DNA of 64,000 bases from Camellia lanceoleosa (taxonomy: Eukaryota; Streptophyta; Magnoliopsida; Ericales; Theaceae): assembly GCA_025200525.1 (NCBI GenBank), contig CM045763.1:153084246-153148245 (forward strand). The letters run 5' to 3'. The position numbers and the translations under genes are program-made. Position 1 is the stretch's first letter; every line of letters starts with the position of its first letter. Under the pieces are notes generated by a model, which saw only the letters and a program-made list of their open reading frames with translations, was not told the origin of the DNA and searched no databases. Shown one piece after another: positions 11,650-23,754 of the stretch.

Positions 11650-14600
11650 TGTGACACCCCGAATCTACACTATTGGTTGCAGTTAAGGCAGAGTCACTAA
11701 TGAGTTCTATGGTCAATAACCAAGTAAGATCCCAGATCGCCGAAGGAGTCAAATTAGCCTCCCTTCTAAGTCCGACTTTCTTAGACAGCGCACTACCCTT
11801 TTGACAGATCTTAAAAGGTATTGACACAAGGTCTCATAAGCAACAATAAGGTTCATACATATAAATATATAGAACATAAGTACATAACAACCTCAAATAT
11901 CATTAATTTCAAAAGCTTGATCCATTACATTACATCCCAAGAGAAAACTTAAATCTTCATTTGAGTCTTACAAAATATCAAAAGGGATTTCTAACTTTCC
12001 TAAGATAGCCAAAAGTCTTCGAAGGTTTCAGGTTTGTCGTCTCCAGCTATAAGCTCCTCTTCGGCACCTGGCATGACACGCCGTGAGCTTTGAATGCCCA
12101 GTAAACACATACACACCCTGTCCATTTTTCCCAATCCAATACACCATCACATTTATGGCAAACAAGTAGTGGAGCATGATATCCAAGCCAAGAATAGTAA
12201 ATAGAAGAGAAATGGAGCATGTCATTCAAATAGATAACAAGGTTATAATGTTAGTGGTTAGTATTCTAGAAATCCCCCAAAGAGATTTCATCCTCCCAAC
12301 CGCAAGAATTGGACACCGGACTATTTGGAACTCCCCCTTTTGCTGCTTTGTTGCAGAACTAACCTCGGATGCCTACCAACGGTTATATACCGCGTAGTGC
12401 CAACCGCAGGGCCTGAAAAGGGACAGCGAAAAGAAAAAAAGTTTTATCTCCTGAATCCAATCTCATCCTTCCAGAAAAAGTTTTATCATCCTGAATGTCC
12501 CATCCGGACCCAACCTTATCTCACCAATCAATCCCTCGCAAAGAGTCCGAATACGTCCGTTCCATTCCAGGGTTTACGCGACAACTGCTTGCGCAAGACT
12601 TTAACTTTTAAATAGGGAACGCATCCCAAAAATCCATATATCACATATTCTCATATTTTCATTACTCAAGTGCTTGAAAACCCAATACCCTCCCAATTAG
12701 GTTTCCCGTTGAGTTTAATGTTTGAAGACAAGGTTAGTCCAACTTACAAGATAATAATATCCACATAAGCATGCATCAATAAGGTGAAGAAGATGAAGAA
12801 CATAACATAACACATACAATATCATGCCAAGATATGATCATAAGCTAGTAAACATTTTCATGAATACAAGGGCATAAAACATTCATGCATAACAAAATTT
12901 CCAGATTTAATATCACATAAAGATTAAAATGAAAGGCCTATTTTAGATCTTCCACCAGACTTGGCCTTCCTATGGTTTGTAGGGAATTTGATCTAGTTTC
13001 TAGAACATTTTTCGGAAATGGGATTGCTTTTCCAGATTTTAAGTTATTTAGAAAACATTCCAGCACTGTCCAGACTCTGTCCAGATCTGTCAACCGTTAC
13101 GAAAATTTGATTTTCTTGCAAACCGCTTAATGTTTTTCGATGAAACCAATTTTAGTTGAAAGATAACTCATTAAGGAAGGTTTTGACATAAAATAGAGGT
13201 TCAGAATATTTTTGTACATTTTTCTGAAATTTTTGAAAGTGGGCTACAAAAACAGATTTTAAGGTAGAATGGCCAAAACAGGAAAATTTATAAAAAGGGG
13301 GCTCCACCATGGGAAAGTTTCATTTATTTTGTGAAGAAAATATACTAAGTATCACATGTTTAACTCAGAAAATTTGTTTGAAAGAGTGCTCTTGAAAAGT
13401 TGAGAGATTGGTAGAAAAGAAGATGGTTTTGTGCCAAATGGGAAAAATACAAGAGAGATGGAATCAATGCTCAACTTTTAGCATTTTTAACACAAGTAAC
13501 TTTTCAATAAAATATTTGAAAACATTATTTAGAACCCTTAGAAACATGTATTTGAAAAAGGAAAATGAAAGAGAAGGTTGTGTTGTGGCTTACCTACTAA
13601 GCTTTACACAAGGAAGCTCTCTTCTTTCTTCCTCCTCTTCTCCTAGACTTCTCTTCCTTGCTCTCCTCCCTCTTTCTAACCAAAATGTGTGTATGAGTGA
13701 GTGTGTTGTGTGTGTTTGCAAGCTAGGGGGGGTGTGGTATATATAGGCAAGTTTTGATGCAAAAAGTCCTAAAAGCCCCTTAGTTGGAAATGGATGGAAA
13801 TGTTAGGATTTGTTTGGATTCTAAGGAAATGGAGGAGATTTCGGAGGCTTGTTCCATTGGTTTAGGCAACACCTAGTTCTAATGAAACTAGTTCTTGGAT
13901 TTTGCATCCTAGGTAGGTTACTAGGTTGTGTTTTTCTAGAATTTCATAATCATGATTCTTGAAAATTGGTTCCTCTCTCTTCCCTAGGAGTGTGATGGGT
14001 TATTATTTTATTTGTTTTGGTCCTAGGGTACACTCTTCAAGGTGTATATATATATCTTACAAGATTGATGGTACTAATAACATTAGGGTACATGTACTAT
14101 TTTTGGGATAATGCTTAATAAAAGAAATGAGGGCTTGGAATTAAACTCATGTATTGGAATCTTATTTATGTATTTACTTATGATCTAGTTAGGTTTAGGG
14201 CTAATTTAAATACTCATAGCAAATCTTTATTGGTACTAAAGTCATTATTGCTCCAAGATTCAAGGGATTTGTTTGTACTATAGTATAATGATGATGCCTA
14301 GTCATGTCCTCAAAATTTGGGAAGATTTTCTTATTTATTTTGTGTACAAATCTTGGAAATTGTAAAACATAATGTTAAAAAAGATTTTAGGGTACAAGTG
14401 TATACATAATATATAATGGTACTTGTTTGAGATCAAATTGTGATTTAATAAAAATGTGAGGGCTTGGGCTCAATTAAAATATCTATTTCAAATGAAGAGT
14501 TAATAAATTAGTGTTTAGGAAAATAATTCGGTTTGTATTATCTTGTTTTGAATTTAAAGGTAAATAACTGAATGAAGACTGTAAAAACCGGAAGTTAGGG

Positions 14601-14817
14601 TTTAGAGCAATTAATCTAAAATTTGAGAGTTAAATAATTAATATTAGAGTGTTATGATTCTAAGCTTCCAGGGTCGATTTGGGTTTGTATGGGTTCGTCC
14701 GTGATACGTTTTCGGCTCTAGGGTTTAATTTGCGAGCAATCAACGAATTAAGGGCTTTGTTATAGTAACTCAAAATTTTGAGACCTAATAAGGTTTACAA
14801 AAGTTAGGGGTCTCACA
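11650..14817 (-). mobile_element. Solo LTR of an unrelated family (3.2 kb)
   Basis: Bounded by perfect duplications AGGAA (11645-11649, 14818-14822). It starts TGTGACACCCCGAATC and ends TAGGGGTCTCACA. No internal domain sequence is present. In minus orientation a TATA-like CTATATATACC at about 13733-13745 is followed by a purine-rich AGAGGGAGG leader, so the LTR most likely points to the minus strand (inference). Reading frames such as 13408-13746 have no recognisable product. Confidence 0.85.
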
Positions 14818-15058
14818 AGGAAAATCCTTCACAAAGTATATACATTTTATACAAATCTCAAGAGATGGAATGCTTATGCCATGCCATGCCTTTTTGAAAG
14901 TAAAACACACATTCACCTTTTGAAAACCAACATGCTCAATAATGCCATGCCATTTCAATTGCTCAACATTTATCAAATTTTATTCGAGGGGCGGTAAATA
15001 CAACTCTGGTAATCCCTAGGTCAGTGTCTGCAAGTAGACTATACAAGTACTACCAATT

Positions 15059-15193
15059 TGTCATTTTTACCAGTATCAACTGGAGGGCTCGACACCCATA
15101 ATCTGTCATTTTTACCAATCACAGCTGGAAGGCTCGACACTTATTCTTTGTCATTTTTACCAGTATCAGCTGGAGGGCTCGACACCTATCATC
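15059..15193. repeat. Three tandem 45-bp units in the solo LTR
   Basis: Each unit begins TGTCATTTTTACCA and contains CTGGAGGGCTCGACAC (or a close variant). Unit starts are 15059, 15104 and 15149, an exact 45-bp period. The multiple of three makes an open frame by chance; there is no sign it is translated. Confidence 0.85.
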
Positions 15194-16104
15194 TACACTA
15201 CCTGTCAAGACTTACCACCGTATTTACCCCAAAACAGTTTCATGACAACTCATTTCTCAACATTCGTTCTCAATGCAAGTTTTTAAATCAACTTTCAAAA
15301 TTCAATGCAATTTCACAAGATGAATAAATATTCTTATTTCAATTCATCCAAGGGATAACATAATTCCCACTTTTCAAACATTTCCAATAACGTAGTCATC
15401 TCAAGACCATATTAACACTTTTAAGCAACAATTTCCAAAACCTCATCAATTAACATATTCCATGGAAAATCATCATTTACATGTAATAAATAAACAATTT
15501 TCAAACATCATTTATTTTGGCACACAGAATAAATATAACAACATATTCTAAAGATTTTCAACACCTTCCTTAAAAATCCCCAATTTCTAAGTTTTCTCAC
15601 CAAAACCATTCATCTTCAAATATTTAAGAAGATCTCACCAAAACTTCTTTCTTTCATCAACATAGTTCAAAAATCCCCAATTTCTATCTCAAAGGATCAA
15701 ATAGTAAGCCCATTTCCAAAATCACCATTTTTCTCGAATCAACAATAAATTTTCAAAACTAAACAAAGGATAATTTCGAAAATCATCTTGATCTTGCAAA
15801 AACATATATATAACTCAAAGAAAATCCATACCTCAAGTTTGAAGGAGAAAAGAGTTGAAACTCCCAAAATCAAAGACAGTGAAACTCGATCTCCACCGCA
15901 AACAACGAAGCCCTCAAGAAGTTACACAACTTTGACGAATGAACTATGGCCAAAATCTCAATGGATTTGGAGAAATCAAAGAAAGAAGATGGTTTTCTAG
16001 AGAAAGAGGTTCTAGATCTGTAGATTTGAGGCTTTTAGAGAGAAAGAGAGAGAGAGAGGCTTGCAAAAAGTGATTTGAAAAGCTACATTCGCAACCTGAT
16101 AATG

Positions 16105-16290
16105 CACGGTCCGCTCGAGTGTGGAAACCCCCGCTCGAGCGTCAGACACAGACTCCCGCTCGAGTGTGGAACCCTACGCTCGAGCTTGAAATACGTTCTT
16201 CCAGTATTTTTGCAGATACAGTCCCTCTGCTCGAGCGCCCGAATGCCTGCTCGAGCGTGGAGCAAAATTTGTGAAGCCCACTCGAGCGAA
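16105..16290. repeat. CTCGAGCG array in the solo LTR of the Gypsy2 family
   Basis: About eight CTCGAGCG-type motifs (several as CCGCTCGAG, two decayed to CTCGAGTG) occupy the LTR part equivalent to 26728-26990 of Gypsy2. Flanking sequence differs from the Gypsy1 LTR array, so the motif is shared while the surroundings are not. Confidence 0.8.
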
Positions 16291-16481
16291 ATAGCCAAAT
16301 TCTGGGCAACAAAGGCTTGGAAAAACAAGCAACTAACTTACTCCAAACACACAACCACAACCCAATAACCAACATTAAGGGGAAGACAAGGGAATCAAGA
16401 CATAAACCACCCTCAAAACCATACAAACCCGAGTCCGAAACACTATAAAAGGTGAGTCAAAATCAGGGTCGCTATAGTTTC

Positions 16482-16650
16482 ATAGATGGCTCGTGATATA
16501 CTAATCATTCATATTTCTACAGTTACTTCGGAAACAACTTTTAATGTAGGTAGACGGGTATTGAGCGATTACCGCAGCAGGCTTTCATCCCAAATGGTTG
16601 AGGTACTGATGATATCCAGAGATCATATGAATGCGCTTATGAGAAAATAA
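16482..16650 (+). pseudogene. hAT transposase, C-terminal dimerisation domain
   Basis: An open frame reads MARDILIIHISTVTSETTFN and then VGRRVLSDYRSRLSSQMVEV, ending at TAA 16648-16650. The 'SE.TF..G.RVL..YRS.L' signature is the hAT family C-terminal dimerisation motif. It is the continuation of the transposase broken at 1553; the repeated pentanucleotide GTTTC at 1549-1553 and 16477-16481 marks the interruption. Confidence 0.88.
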
Positions 16651-17463
16651 AATTATAGTGAAAATGAGAGAATTCAAAATGATTTGGATGACATATCATT
16701 GGACAACGTGACTGAAATGTATGTTTCCTCCTATGATTAATCAACAATTTTTCTTTACTATTCCATGTCGTAATTTTTATATATTAGATTATTAAGGTGG
16801 GGTATAATGCAAATGATTGGTAGGCTAGTAGGTGCCAACCTAGTTGGGATGTATTAGTGATGCAATTTCTCTACCATCATCAATAATCTATACCTATTTT
16901 ATTTAATGATATAATTTTTGTAATATTTTATTTCATTTTAAAATAAAAATTATTCATTCAGTAAATATTATATAATTAATTTACTATTATAATATTGAAA
17001 GTTTCATTTTCATATATATAAAATTGTTCATTTCAAAAGAAAAAAATTACATAATTGTATATTTTTTTTAGATATAAGTTCATAATTAAAAAAAACATAA
17101 GTCATACATAACTAAATTTAAATACTGCCATGAAACATAACCAAACAAAACATCTCATTAATCTTAACTAAAATACTCTAGTATAATTTTTCTTTTATTT
17201 TTTATCTCTAATAAATAATTTACAAACATAATGTATTTATCGTTAATTTTTTTTTTTTAAAAAAAGCTTGCTTAAGCTCGGCCCGTGATCCAAGCTTAGA
17301 TCCTATTCTAAGTAGGCCTGGGCTTGGACCTGTACCTCACTTTTCAATCCATAAATCAGCCCAAATCGACCCGCTAAAAATAAGAATCTGCAAAGCCCAC
17401 TTAAGTCGGGCCGAGTCTAGGCCTGATAAACCGAGTTGGATCATTATTACGTCCCTATCCCTA
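16651..17463 (+). other. hAT 3' non-coding region
   Basis: AT-rich sequence after the transposase stop, ending in GGGCC/AGGCCT-rich subterminal sequence (17270-17450) and the TATCCCTA terminus. No reading frame or other feature was recognised. Confidence 0.6.
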
Positions 17464-17529
17464 GCCAGGCAGTACAAATCGTTAAGTAAACTATTTATTC
17501 CATCCTGGAGTACGAAGGAAGTTTGCTAA
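17377..17529. repeat. 153-bp duplicated segment, upstream copy
   Basis: From AAAATAAGAATCTGCAAAGC to GGAAGTTTGCTAA, matching 38230-38382 without indels and with about a dozen substitutions. It holds the last ~87 bp of the hAT element followed by ~66 bp of non-transposon DNA that, in the other copy, directly precedes the VTE4 start codon. The Harbinger element starts immediately after it. Confidence 0.9.
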
Positions 17530-18114
17530 GAGCATCTCCAGCAGGATAGCTATTCTTTGTTTTTAGCCATAGAAGCAAGCTTGGAAGGGTAAAAGATTGC
17601 TCCAGCAAACTCGCTTATGCATCGTTAGAATGGTGGCGAGCTACAATACCTCGCCAGGACAAGCGAGGTACTGTTCATGGGCCTTTCAATTTTTTATTTG
17701 TTTTTGCCTCATGAATTCTGTTTTTGGCGGTAAAATTTTTCCCTCATTTTGGTGCTAAAAGTTCTGTCAGTACCTCTTCAAACAAATCTATAGAGAAGGC
17801 ATTCCAAAACTCACAAACTCTCTCATCCTCTCTATCTTTTTCTCAACCTTTCTGCTCAAGGGAGGTAAAGTTTTGTCATTTATGTTTGTTTATGCCATGA
17901 ATAGTGGATAAGAAATTGGAGAATATGAAAGCAAAAGTTCAAATTATTGCTTTCTTATGTCATTATTTGTTGATTTTGGCAAAAATATTACACATTGCTT
18001 TATCATTTGTTCAAATTATGTAAATGTATATTTTCTCCTTCACTTTGTGGCTTCCATGGTTTTTAATCTCATCTCACAAATTGTTGTCGCAAGTTATGGC
18101 TCCATGTTCTTAAT

Positions 18115-20479
18115 TGTAATAACCCTCACCACTGATCACTGATAACGTTACTGATTACTGCTAAACTGAGACTGAATATGATTAGTAATCGAATTGATTG
18201 AAATACTGAACTGACTGATTGAATGTGCTAGTTTAAACGCATATCTATCTGTTGACTGTTAAACTTATCTGTCCATGTTTTATGTTTTAAACTACAAATT
18301 GAAGGCCTTATCGGCTGCCGAATCCGAAATCGATGAGTGTTTTATGATCATTAGAATTTATGGGAATTTATGGTGTATTTATCTGAAATGTGATTTGGTA
18401 TGATTTAATTAGATTAAAATAAGTTAAATTATACAAGTTACCTTATTTACCGTAATGCCATTGTGAGTGTGCCATTTCATAGAACCAACTTGAGACTTAG
18501 ATTCAACATTCCTCAGCCATTTTCTTGAGTTCTCAACGAAATAGAGAGAGGGAGAGAATTAAGAGAGATTTTGGCTTCATTTTGTGAATTGTTTGGGGAC
18601 TTGAAGAAATTGAAGAAGAGATTGCAAACTTGAGCTTGTATTCTTATAATTGAAGACTTAAGGTAGAACATCCACCTTCTTGAACTTGTTTTTGAATTGA
18701 TTCATGCATGGTTCTTGTGTCCTTAGTGATCTAAGCCTAGATTGAGCCTTATAATGTTGAATTGAAGCCTAATCTTTGCATGCACGGTATACTCTTGCAT
18801 TTTGAGGTTGTTCTTCATAAATTTGCCTCATACATGTTCATATCTTGAGTATAGACTATGAATTTATCATGTCTTTGGAAGATTTGGCTCATTAGAGCAT
18901 GTATTGAAGCTTTGAATTGGTTTAAAGTCTTGCATGTTCAATTTAAGTCATGTTCATGAAAATTGGTTTGAATTTGGATTTAATTGAACTACCTTTGGGC
19001 CTTGATTTTACAAATTGAGCTTTAAATCATGTCATACTATGTATTTACAAGTGTTTTCCAGGAAATGGGCCCAAAGGAATTGAATTGGGTACATTTGAAG
19101 TTGAATTTGAGCTTGAGGTTCAAATCTGAGAATTCCAGATTTTGAACTAACGCTCGAGCGTGAAATTCATGCTCCCAGTACTTTGCACTGTTTTGAAGTC
19201 CGCTCGAGCGGAATAATTGACGCTCGAGCGGGACCTTGTGTCTTATGCTCAAGCGGGTGTCGAGCGCCCAATTGAGCGTGATTTTCACACATCCAGCACT
19301 TTTGACTGGTTTGCAGTATGTTCGAGTAGGTAAGTCTACGCTCGAGCAGAAACCTTTGTCTGCATGTTCGCTCAAGCGGAGTAACCTACGCTCGAGCGGG
19401 ATCCCTGTTTTTTTGAAAATTCTGAAAATGCTTTTAAAGTGCATCTTTGCATCCTCATTTCATCCTAGGCATTCTTAGGCCTAGTTTAAGACATCTTAAT
19501 GAGGATATAGATGTAGAACCACATCGAGGCAAATTAGGGATTAAGTTATTATTTTCCTAACTATGTAGCTTAGTGTGTGTTCAATCTGTAACTGTGTAGG
19601 GTTGGCATCTGGGGACGTGCTCTAGCTTAATTGTAGCCCAAAACTCTGTGAGTAACAACTGTGTAAAGATATGTTCAAATATGAATATCTTCTTAATGGA
19701 ACTGTACTGTTTCTGAATTGATACTGTTAACTGAATGAATGTATGTCCTCTATTCTGAACTATATTGTGGCATCCATAACAACTACTGTTACTGTTACTG
19801 CTACTGTTACAGAGATCTTTGTCAGTTCCTATCTTAGAACTTCTGTTTACTGTTATGATGGTCATCATTGACTATTCGATCTTTTAAGACCTACTGTTTA
19901 CTGTACTGCTATGCTAATGGATGTACCACATATGACTGTTATGACTGAATGACTGATATACTGAATCAATTGACTGTTTTCAATACTGAAAGGACATTCA
20001 TTCTTAACCTCTTTATGCATTATGTTATTCACTGGGCTTTAGCTTACTACTCATATATATATGTAGGTGTACAGGCACCAGAGCGGAGCTAGGAGCGTGG
20101 GTTAGACTCCTTTTTGTCAAAGCCAACTACTATGCCTCACTGCGAGGTTCCGAGCCCGTTCAAGCTACGGCTTTGGGGTGTTTTAGTTTCCCCCCTTCTG
20201 TTCTATTTTGTATAGACTGTTACTGTACTGTTTTAACAAGGATTAAGTCCCTGTCCTGAATGATTGTAAATGTTGTACATATTGTTTTGCACTGATTGTA
20301 TATATGTATAAAAAGTCTTTTTGCATACAGACTGTCACAGCTCATTGGACATTGTTTATTTACTAATTTGGCTTCCGCCATGCCCTCAGTATCAGACATC
20401 GTTTTTAGCGGACCTTGGTAATCTCGGATTCTTGGCGATTCTGATGCTAAACCCATAGGGGCGGGTTTGGGTTGTGACA
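18115..20479 (+). mobile_element. Solo LTR of the Gypsy1 family
   Basis: Runs TGTAATAACCCTCACC...GGGTTTGGGTTGTGACA, the same ends as the Gypsy1 LTR but in the opposite orientation. Perfect target duplications TTAAT lie at 18110-18114 and 20480-20484. It is 2.37 kb with no internal region, and carries its own CTCGAGCG array at 19148-19402. Insertion was into the left arm of the Harbinger element. Confidence 0.9.
19148..19402. repeat. CTCGAGCG array in the solo LTR
   Basis: About nine copies of CGCTCGAGCG or variants (CTCAAGCG, TTCGAGTA), spaced 20-45 bp apart. It is equivalent to the arrays of the two Gypsy1 LTRs. Confidence 0.8.
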
Positions 20480-21828
20480 TTAATCAATAGGTCATGATTT
20501 TATTACCTATAAAAGAGAAACTACTATGTATTTATATTGCACACCATATGTTTGTTGTAATTTCTGTTAGAATAAAGATTGTGAATTGTACCCAATTATT
20601 TCTTGTATTAGTTCTTCTATCATATTTGACAAGAATATTCATTAATATCCAATTTTGATTGATTGTTTTATGAAAACAGGGCTTAGGATATTTCAATATA
20701 ACAACACTCAGGGGTGGTTTGGGATATTCTAAATAAGTGCACTTTTTGACTTTTTATGAAATATGGGTTGGGTTTGAAGTGATGTGGTAGAGAGGTGATG
20801 TGACTTAAATAAGATGATGTGATTTAAATAGGATAGTGACTTTTTGACTTTTTTAATACATGACAAACAAGGCCTTAATACCAATAATGTGCCATATGAA
20901 AATTTCAATCTAATTGGTACCATTTCAATTAGAGTTTGGCAGATTGAATAAGATTTTTAAGTAAAGTAATAAACAACTAATAAGGGGATTGAAAGTAAGT
21001 TAAATATGTATCAGGGCAAGTCAATGGGCATTTGAATTGGCTTTTATCTTTATCTTTGCTCCAGGACAAACCTCAGATGTTTGAATTAGCTACATAAAGA
21101 AAAATAACCTTAGAAACCAACCCCTGGTAAATTTTTTTTAAGCCCTTGGTAAATCTTCCGTTAGTGCCAAATTCCTATTTTCAATTTGCTTTGTCAATTG
21201 AGGTCATGTGCTCAACCTCTGATTGCTGAAGTGTATATATGCTGACTCCCTTACATCATAAGGTTATGAATACACAATAATCAAAATTGGCCATTAAGTA
21301 CTGCTTGTCTTCAAAAAAATAAAAAGTAATAAAAATATGTACTGTTTGTTTTCAAAAAAATAAAAAATAATAAAAATATGTCCTAATAAGTTTATCTGTA
21401 TCACTTATTGGAGAAATGTCTTGTTTGTTTGTAATTGTGTTGTCTCCTATAAGATAGATGGTTAAGATGTTGCAGATCAGTTCTGTTTTTGAAAACTTTT
21501 ATAGTGGCTCCTTATACTAACCCCAAAAAATAATGTAATCAATATTTTATGTTACATGATAATTTTTGCACATATTTTGAAACTTCTATGGCTACATATT
21601 CACGTGATGTTGCTTCTATTTAGGCTGACAAAATTGATCTTGCTGACTTGAAAGTTTATGCAATTGATGTATTTGTTATACAATTAATTTGGCCTCATAA
21701 CTCTTGCTAAATACCTCTTCATTTTGTATTTGTTTTTTGTGTTTGAAATTTAAATTTTCTACTGCAATTTTATTGTACAGTAGCTTGGGTATTAAATTTT
21801 AATTCTTATATATTATTCAATCATAGGT
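20480..21828 (+). other. Harbinger left arm upstream of the MYB-like gene
   Basis: Non-coding AT-rich sequence, presumably promoter and leader of the + strand gene. It includes a possible small MITE near 20707-20877 (ends GGGGTGGTTTGGGATA and ...GACAAACAAGGCC, weak inverted repeats) and two tandem copies of a ~42-bp AT-rich unit at 21300-21385. No other gene is seen. Confidence 0.5.
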
Positions 21829-22907
21829 ATGGATTCACAACAAGATGGTTACTTTACTAATCTTTTACAAGAAAGGCCCAACATTGATGAACATTATCTG
21901 ATGGAATCTCAATATTTGAATCAAAGCACTCAAGTTTTCGCCCAGGAGTCTCAATTTACTGCTGAAATTGAATCTTTGTCGAAGAAACCTCAACGTGGAG
22001 GAAACTTCACAATTGAAGAAGACAAATTCCTTGTATCGGCTTGGCTTCATATTAGTTTAGATGCAGTACATGGGAATGAGCAAAAACGCTCTACCTATTG
22101 GAAAAAAGTGTGGGATTTTTTCCATAAGCACAAGAAATTTGAGTCTAATCAAAATGAGAATTCTCTTATGAATTGATGTTCAACCATTTAGCTTGCCATG
22201 AATAAGTTTTGTGGGTGCTACGCCCAAATTGAATCATTGCATCAAAGTGGCATAAATGAGGATGACAAGGTATTGAATATTGTACATTTACAATTATTAT
22301 TATTTGTGAAGTCGCTAAATATTATTTATTTATTTAATTTTCAGATTTGCAAGGCAAAAATTATGTACAAGGAACTCAAGAAATCTACATTCCAATTCAA
22401 ACACTGTTGGATTATGTTAAGGGATCAACCAAAATGGGTGGTAGAGTCTGAGAAGAAAAAGCAACCAAAAAGACCAAGAACAGGGACAACTTCTTTTTCT
22501 TGTACTCCGGATTCGATAAATCTAGGAGAAGACGATGTCTCACCTAATGCTTTTGTAGACTTGGAGAGACCAACCGGTAGGAAGGCTGAAAAAGAGCGAT
22601 TGAATAAATGAAAGAACAAAGAAAGCGTACATTCGAGTATTACAAAGACTTTGGAGGACATCAAGGAAGACAAAAAGAAAATGATTGACAAGAAAATTGA
22701 AATGATTGACAAAGTATATGTTCAAAAACAAGTGAAACTTCGTATCATGTAAGAAAAGCATGAGATGGAACTTGAAAAGCATGAAATGGAACTTTTCAAA
22801 GAGAACGAAAGAGTTATTTTGATGGATCTCAGTGGCTTGCCGGAAATCCAACAAGAATTTTATCGTGCTCGGCAGATGGAAATCATTAAGAAAATAAGAA
22901 TGAATTA
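21829..22907 (+). pseudogene. Harbinger-associated MYB/SANT-like protein, broken
   Basis: The start at 21829 (MDSQQDGYFTNLLQE) leads to a trihelix/SANT segment GGNFTIEEDKFLVSAWLHIS and 'YWKKVWDFFHKHKKF', the type encoded as ORF1 by plant PIF elements. A stop near 22174 and another a few codons later interrupt the frame, which resumes 'NKFCGCYAQIESLHQSG'. A probable intron follows (donor near 22268, acceptor TTTCAG near 22345). The second part has ICKAKIMYKELKKS, a basic KKKQPKRPRTG stretch and a lysine/glutamate-rich coiled C-terminus ending at 22907. ORF1 proteins help import the transposase and bind the ends. Confidence 0.82.
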
Positions 22908-23054
22908 GTATTCATTCTCTCTTTGCTCCTTATGATATTTTGGCTTTTGTCTAGTAGGCTAGAAACTTGATATATGGTATTTTGGTTATGCTTTTGTCTA
23001 CGATAGATGTTAAACTCAACAATGTTTTGGTACACAATGTCAGTTGTCTAATTT

Positions 23055-23470
23055 GATGTTGTTTGTGCTGTGTTGTTCTGCTGCTCTTTGTGCTATGTTG
23101 CTGCCATTTTTGGACTGTTTTTTAATCTGTTTTTGTTGCTATTGTGCTGGGCTCTTTGGGCTATTTTACTGGTGTTTTTGAGTTGTTTTTGGGCTGTTTT
23201 TGTTGCAGTTTTGTTGCTGTTTTTGGACTATATTTGCTGCCATTTTTGGACTATTTTTGTTGCTATTGTGTTGGTGTCTTTGGGTTGTTTTACTGGTGTT
23301 TTGGGTTGTTTTTGGGCTATTTTTGCTGCTGTTTTGTTGCTGTTTTTGGACTATATTTGCTGCTATTTTTGGACTATTTTTGCTGCCATTTTTGTGTTGT
23401 TTTGCTGTTAGTTTGCTGGTGTGTTTACTGCCATTTTGTGTTGTGTTTGCTACTATTTTACTGGTTGTGT
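23055..23470. repeat. T/G-rich minisatellite between the Harbinger genes
   Basis: Irregular repeats built from TTTTGGACTATTTTTGCTGC and TGTTTTGTTGCTG blocks. All three + frames are open and give Leu/Phe/Cys-rich strings that imitate membrane proteins; this is a composition artefact. It lies in the convergent 3' space between the two genes. Confidence 0.75.
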
Positions 23471-23754
23471 AACCATTTTCCCCCCTTTCTTTAATCTCCT
23501 TTGAGGAGTTTGATTGAAGTTCTTCTACTTATTTTTTATCACTTGCTAAGGTTGAAATGAAAAGCATATAATTAAAACTAATAACATACTACCTATCTTT
23601 TTTTTATTTTTTTTATTTTTATAAAAGGCATATAATTAAAATGAAAACCATATAATTAAAAGGCATATAGAATTATAAAATTCCACATAAATCAAAAGCA
23701 TATACCGATTACACTCAAAACTAATAACATACTACATAAAATGAAACTTCAAAT

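Larger units (their letters stand above)
1554..16476 (-). mobile_element. Solo LTR of the Gypsy2 family, itself invaded twice
   Basis: It starts TGTAACGCCCCC and ends GGGTCGCTATA, bounded by perfect 5-bp duplications GTTTC (1549-1553, 16477-16481). After removal of the nested Gypsy1 and solo LTR 11650-14817 about 2.03 kb remains, close to the 2.13-kb LTR at 25053-27178. Stretches such as 'taagcccttggcttga' and the CTCGAGCG-rich stretch occur in the same relative places in both. No internal element sequence is attached, so it is a solo LTR left by LTR-LTR recombination. In element orientation (minus strand) it begins TATAG and ends CA. Confidence 0.85.
1..17463 (+). mobile_element. Ac-like hAT transposon, right part; left end outside window, heavily nested
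   Basis: Decayed hAT transposase sequence is present at 241-1553 and resumes at 16482-16650. The right end reads ...GTCCCTATCCCTA at 17463, resembling the TAGGGAT-type inverted repeat of Ac/Ds, preceded by the GGGCC-rich subterminal sequence common in plant hAT elements. The next eight bases, GCCAGGCA, would be the target duplication, but the partner lies left of the window. A solo LTR, a Gypsy element and another solo LTR fill the interior. The hAT assignment is firm from the coding remnants; the exact right end is an inference from the terminal motif. Confidence 0.7.

Noticed and set aside
14785..15327. Reading frames spanning the end of solo LTR 11650-14817 and the 45-bp repeats
   Set aside because: They cross an element border or consist of the 45-bp tandem unit. 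No product recognised.
23070..23494. Leu/Phe/Cys-rich + strand frames resembling a membrane protein
   Set aside because: All three frames are open over a T/G minisatellite, so the hydrophobicity comes from composition. No start context or conserved motif.
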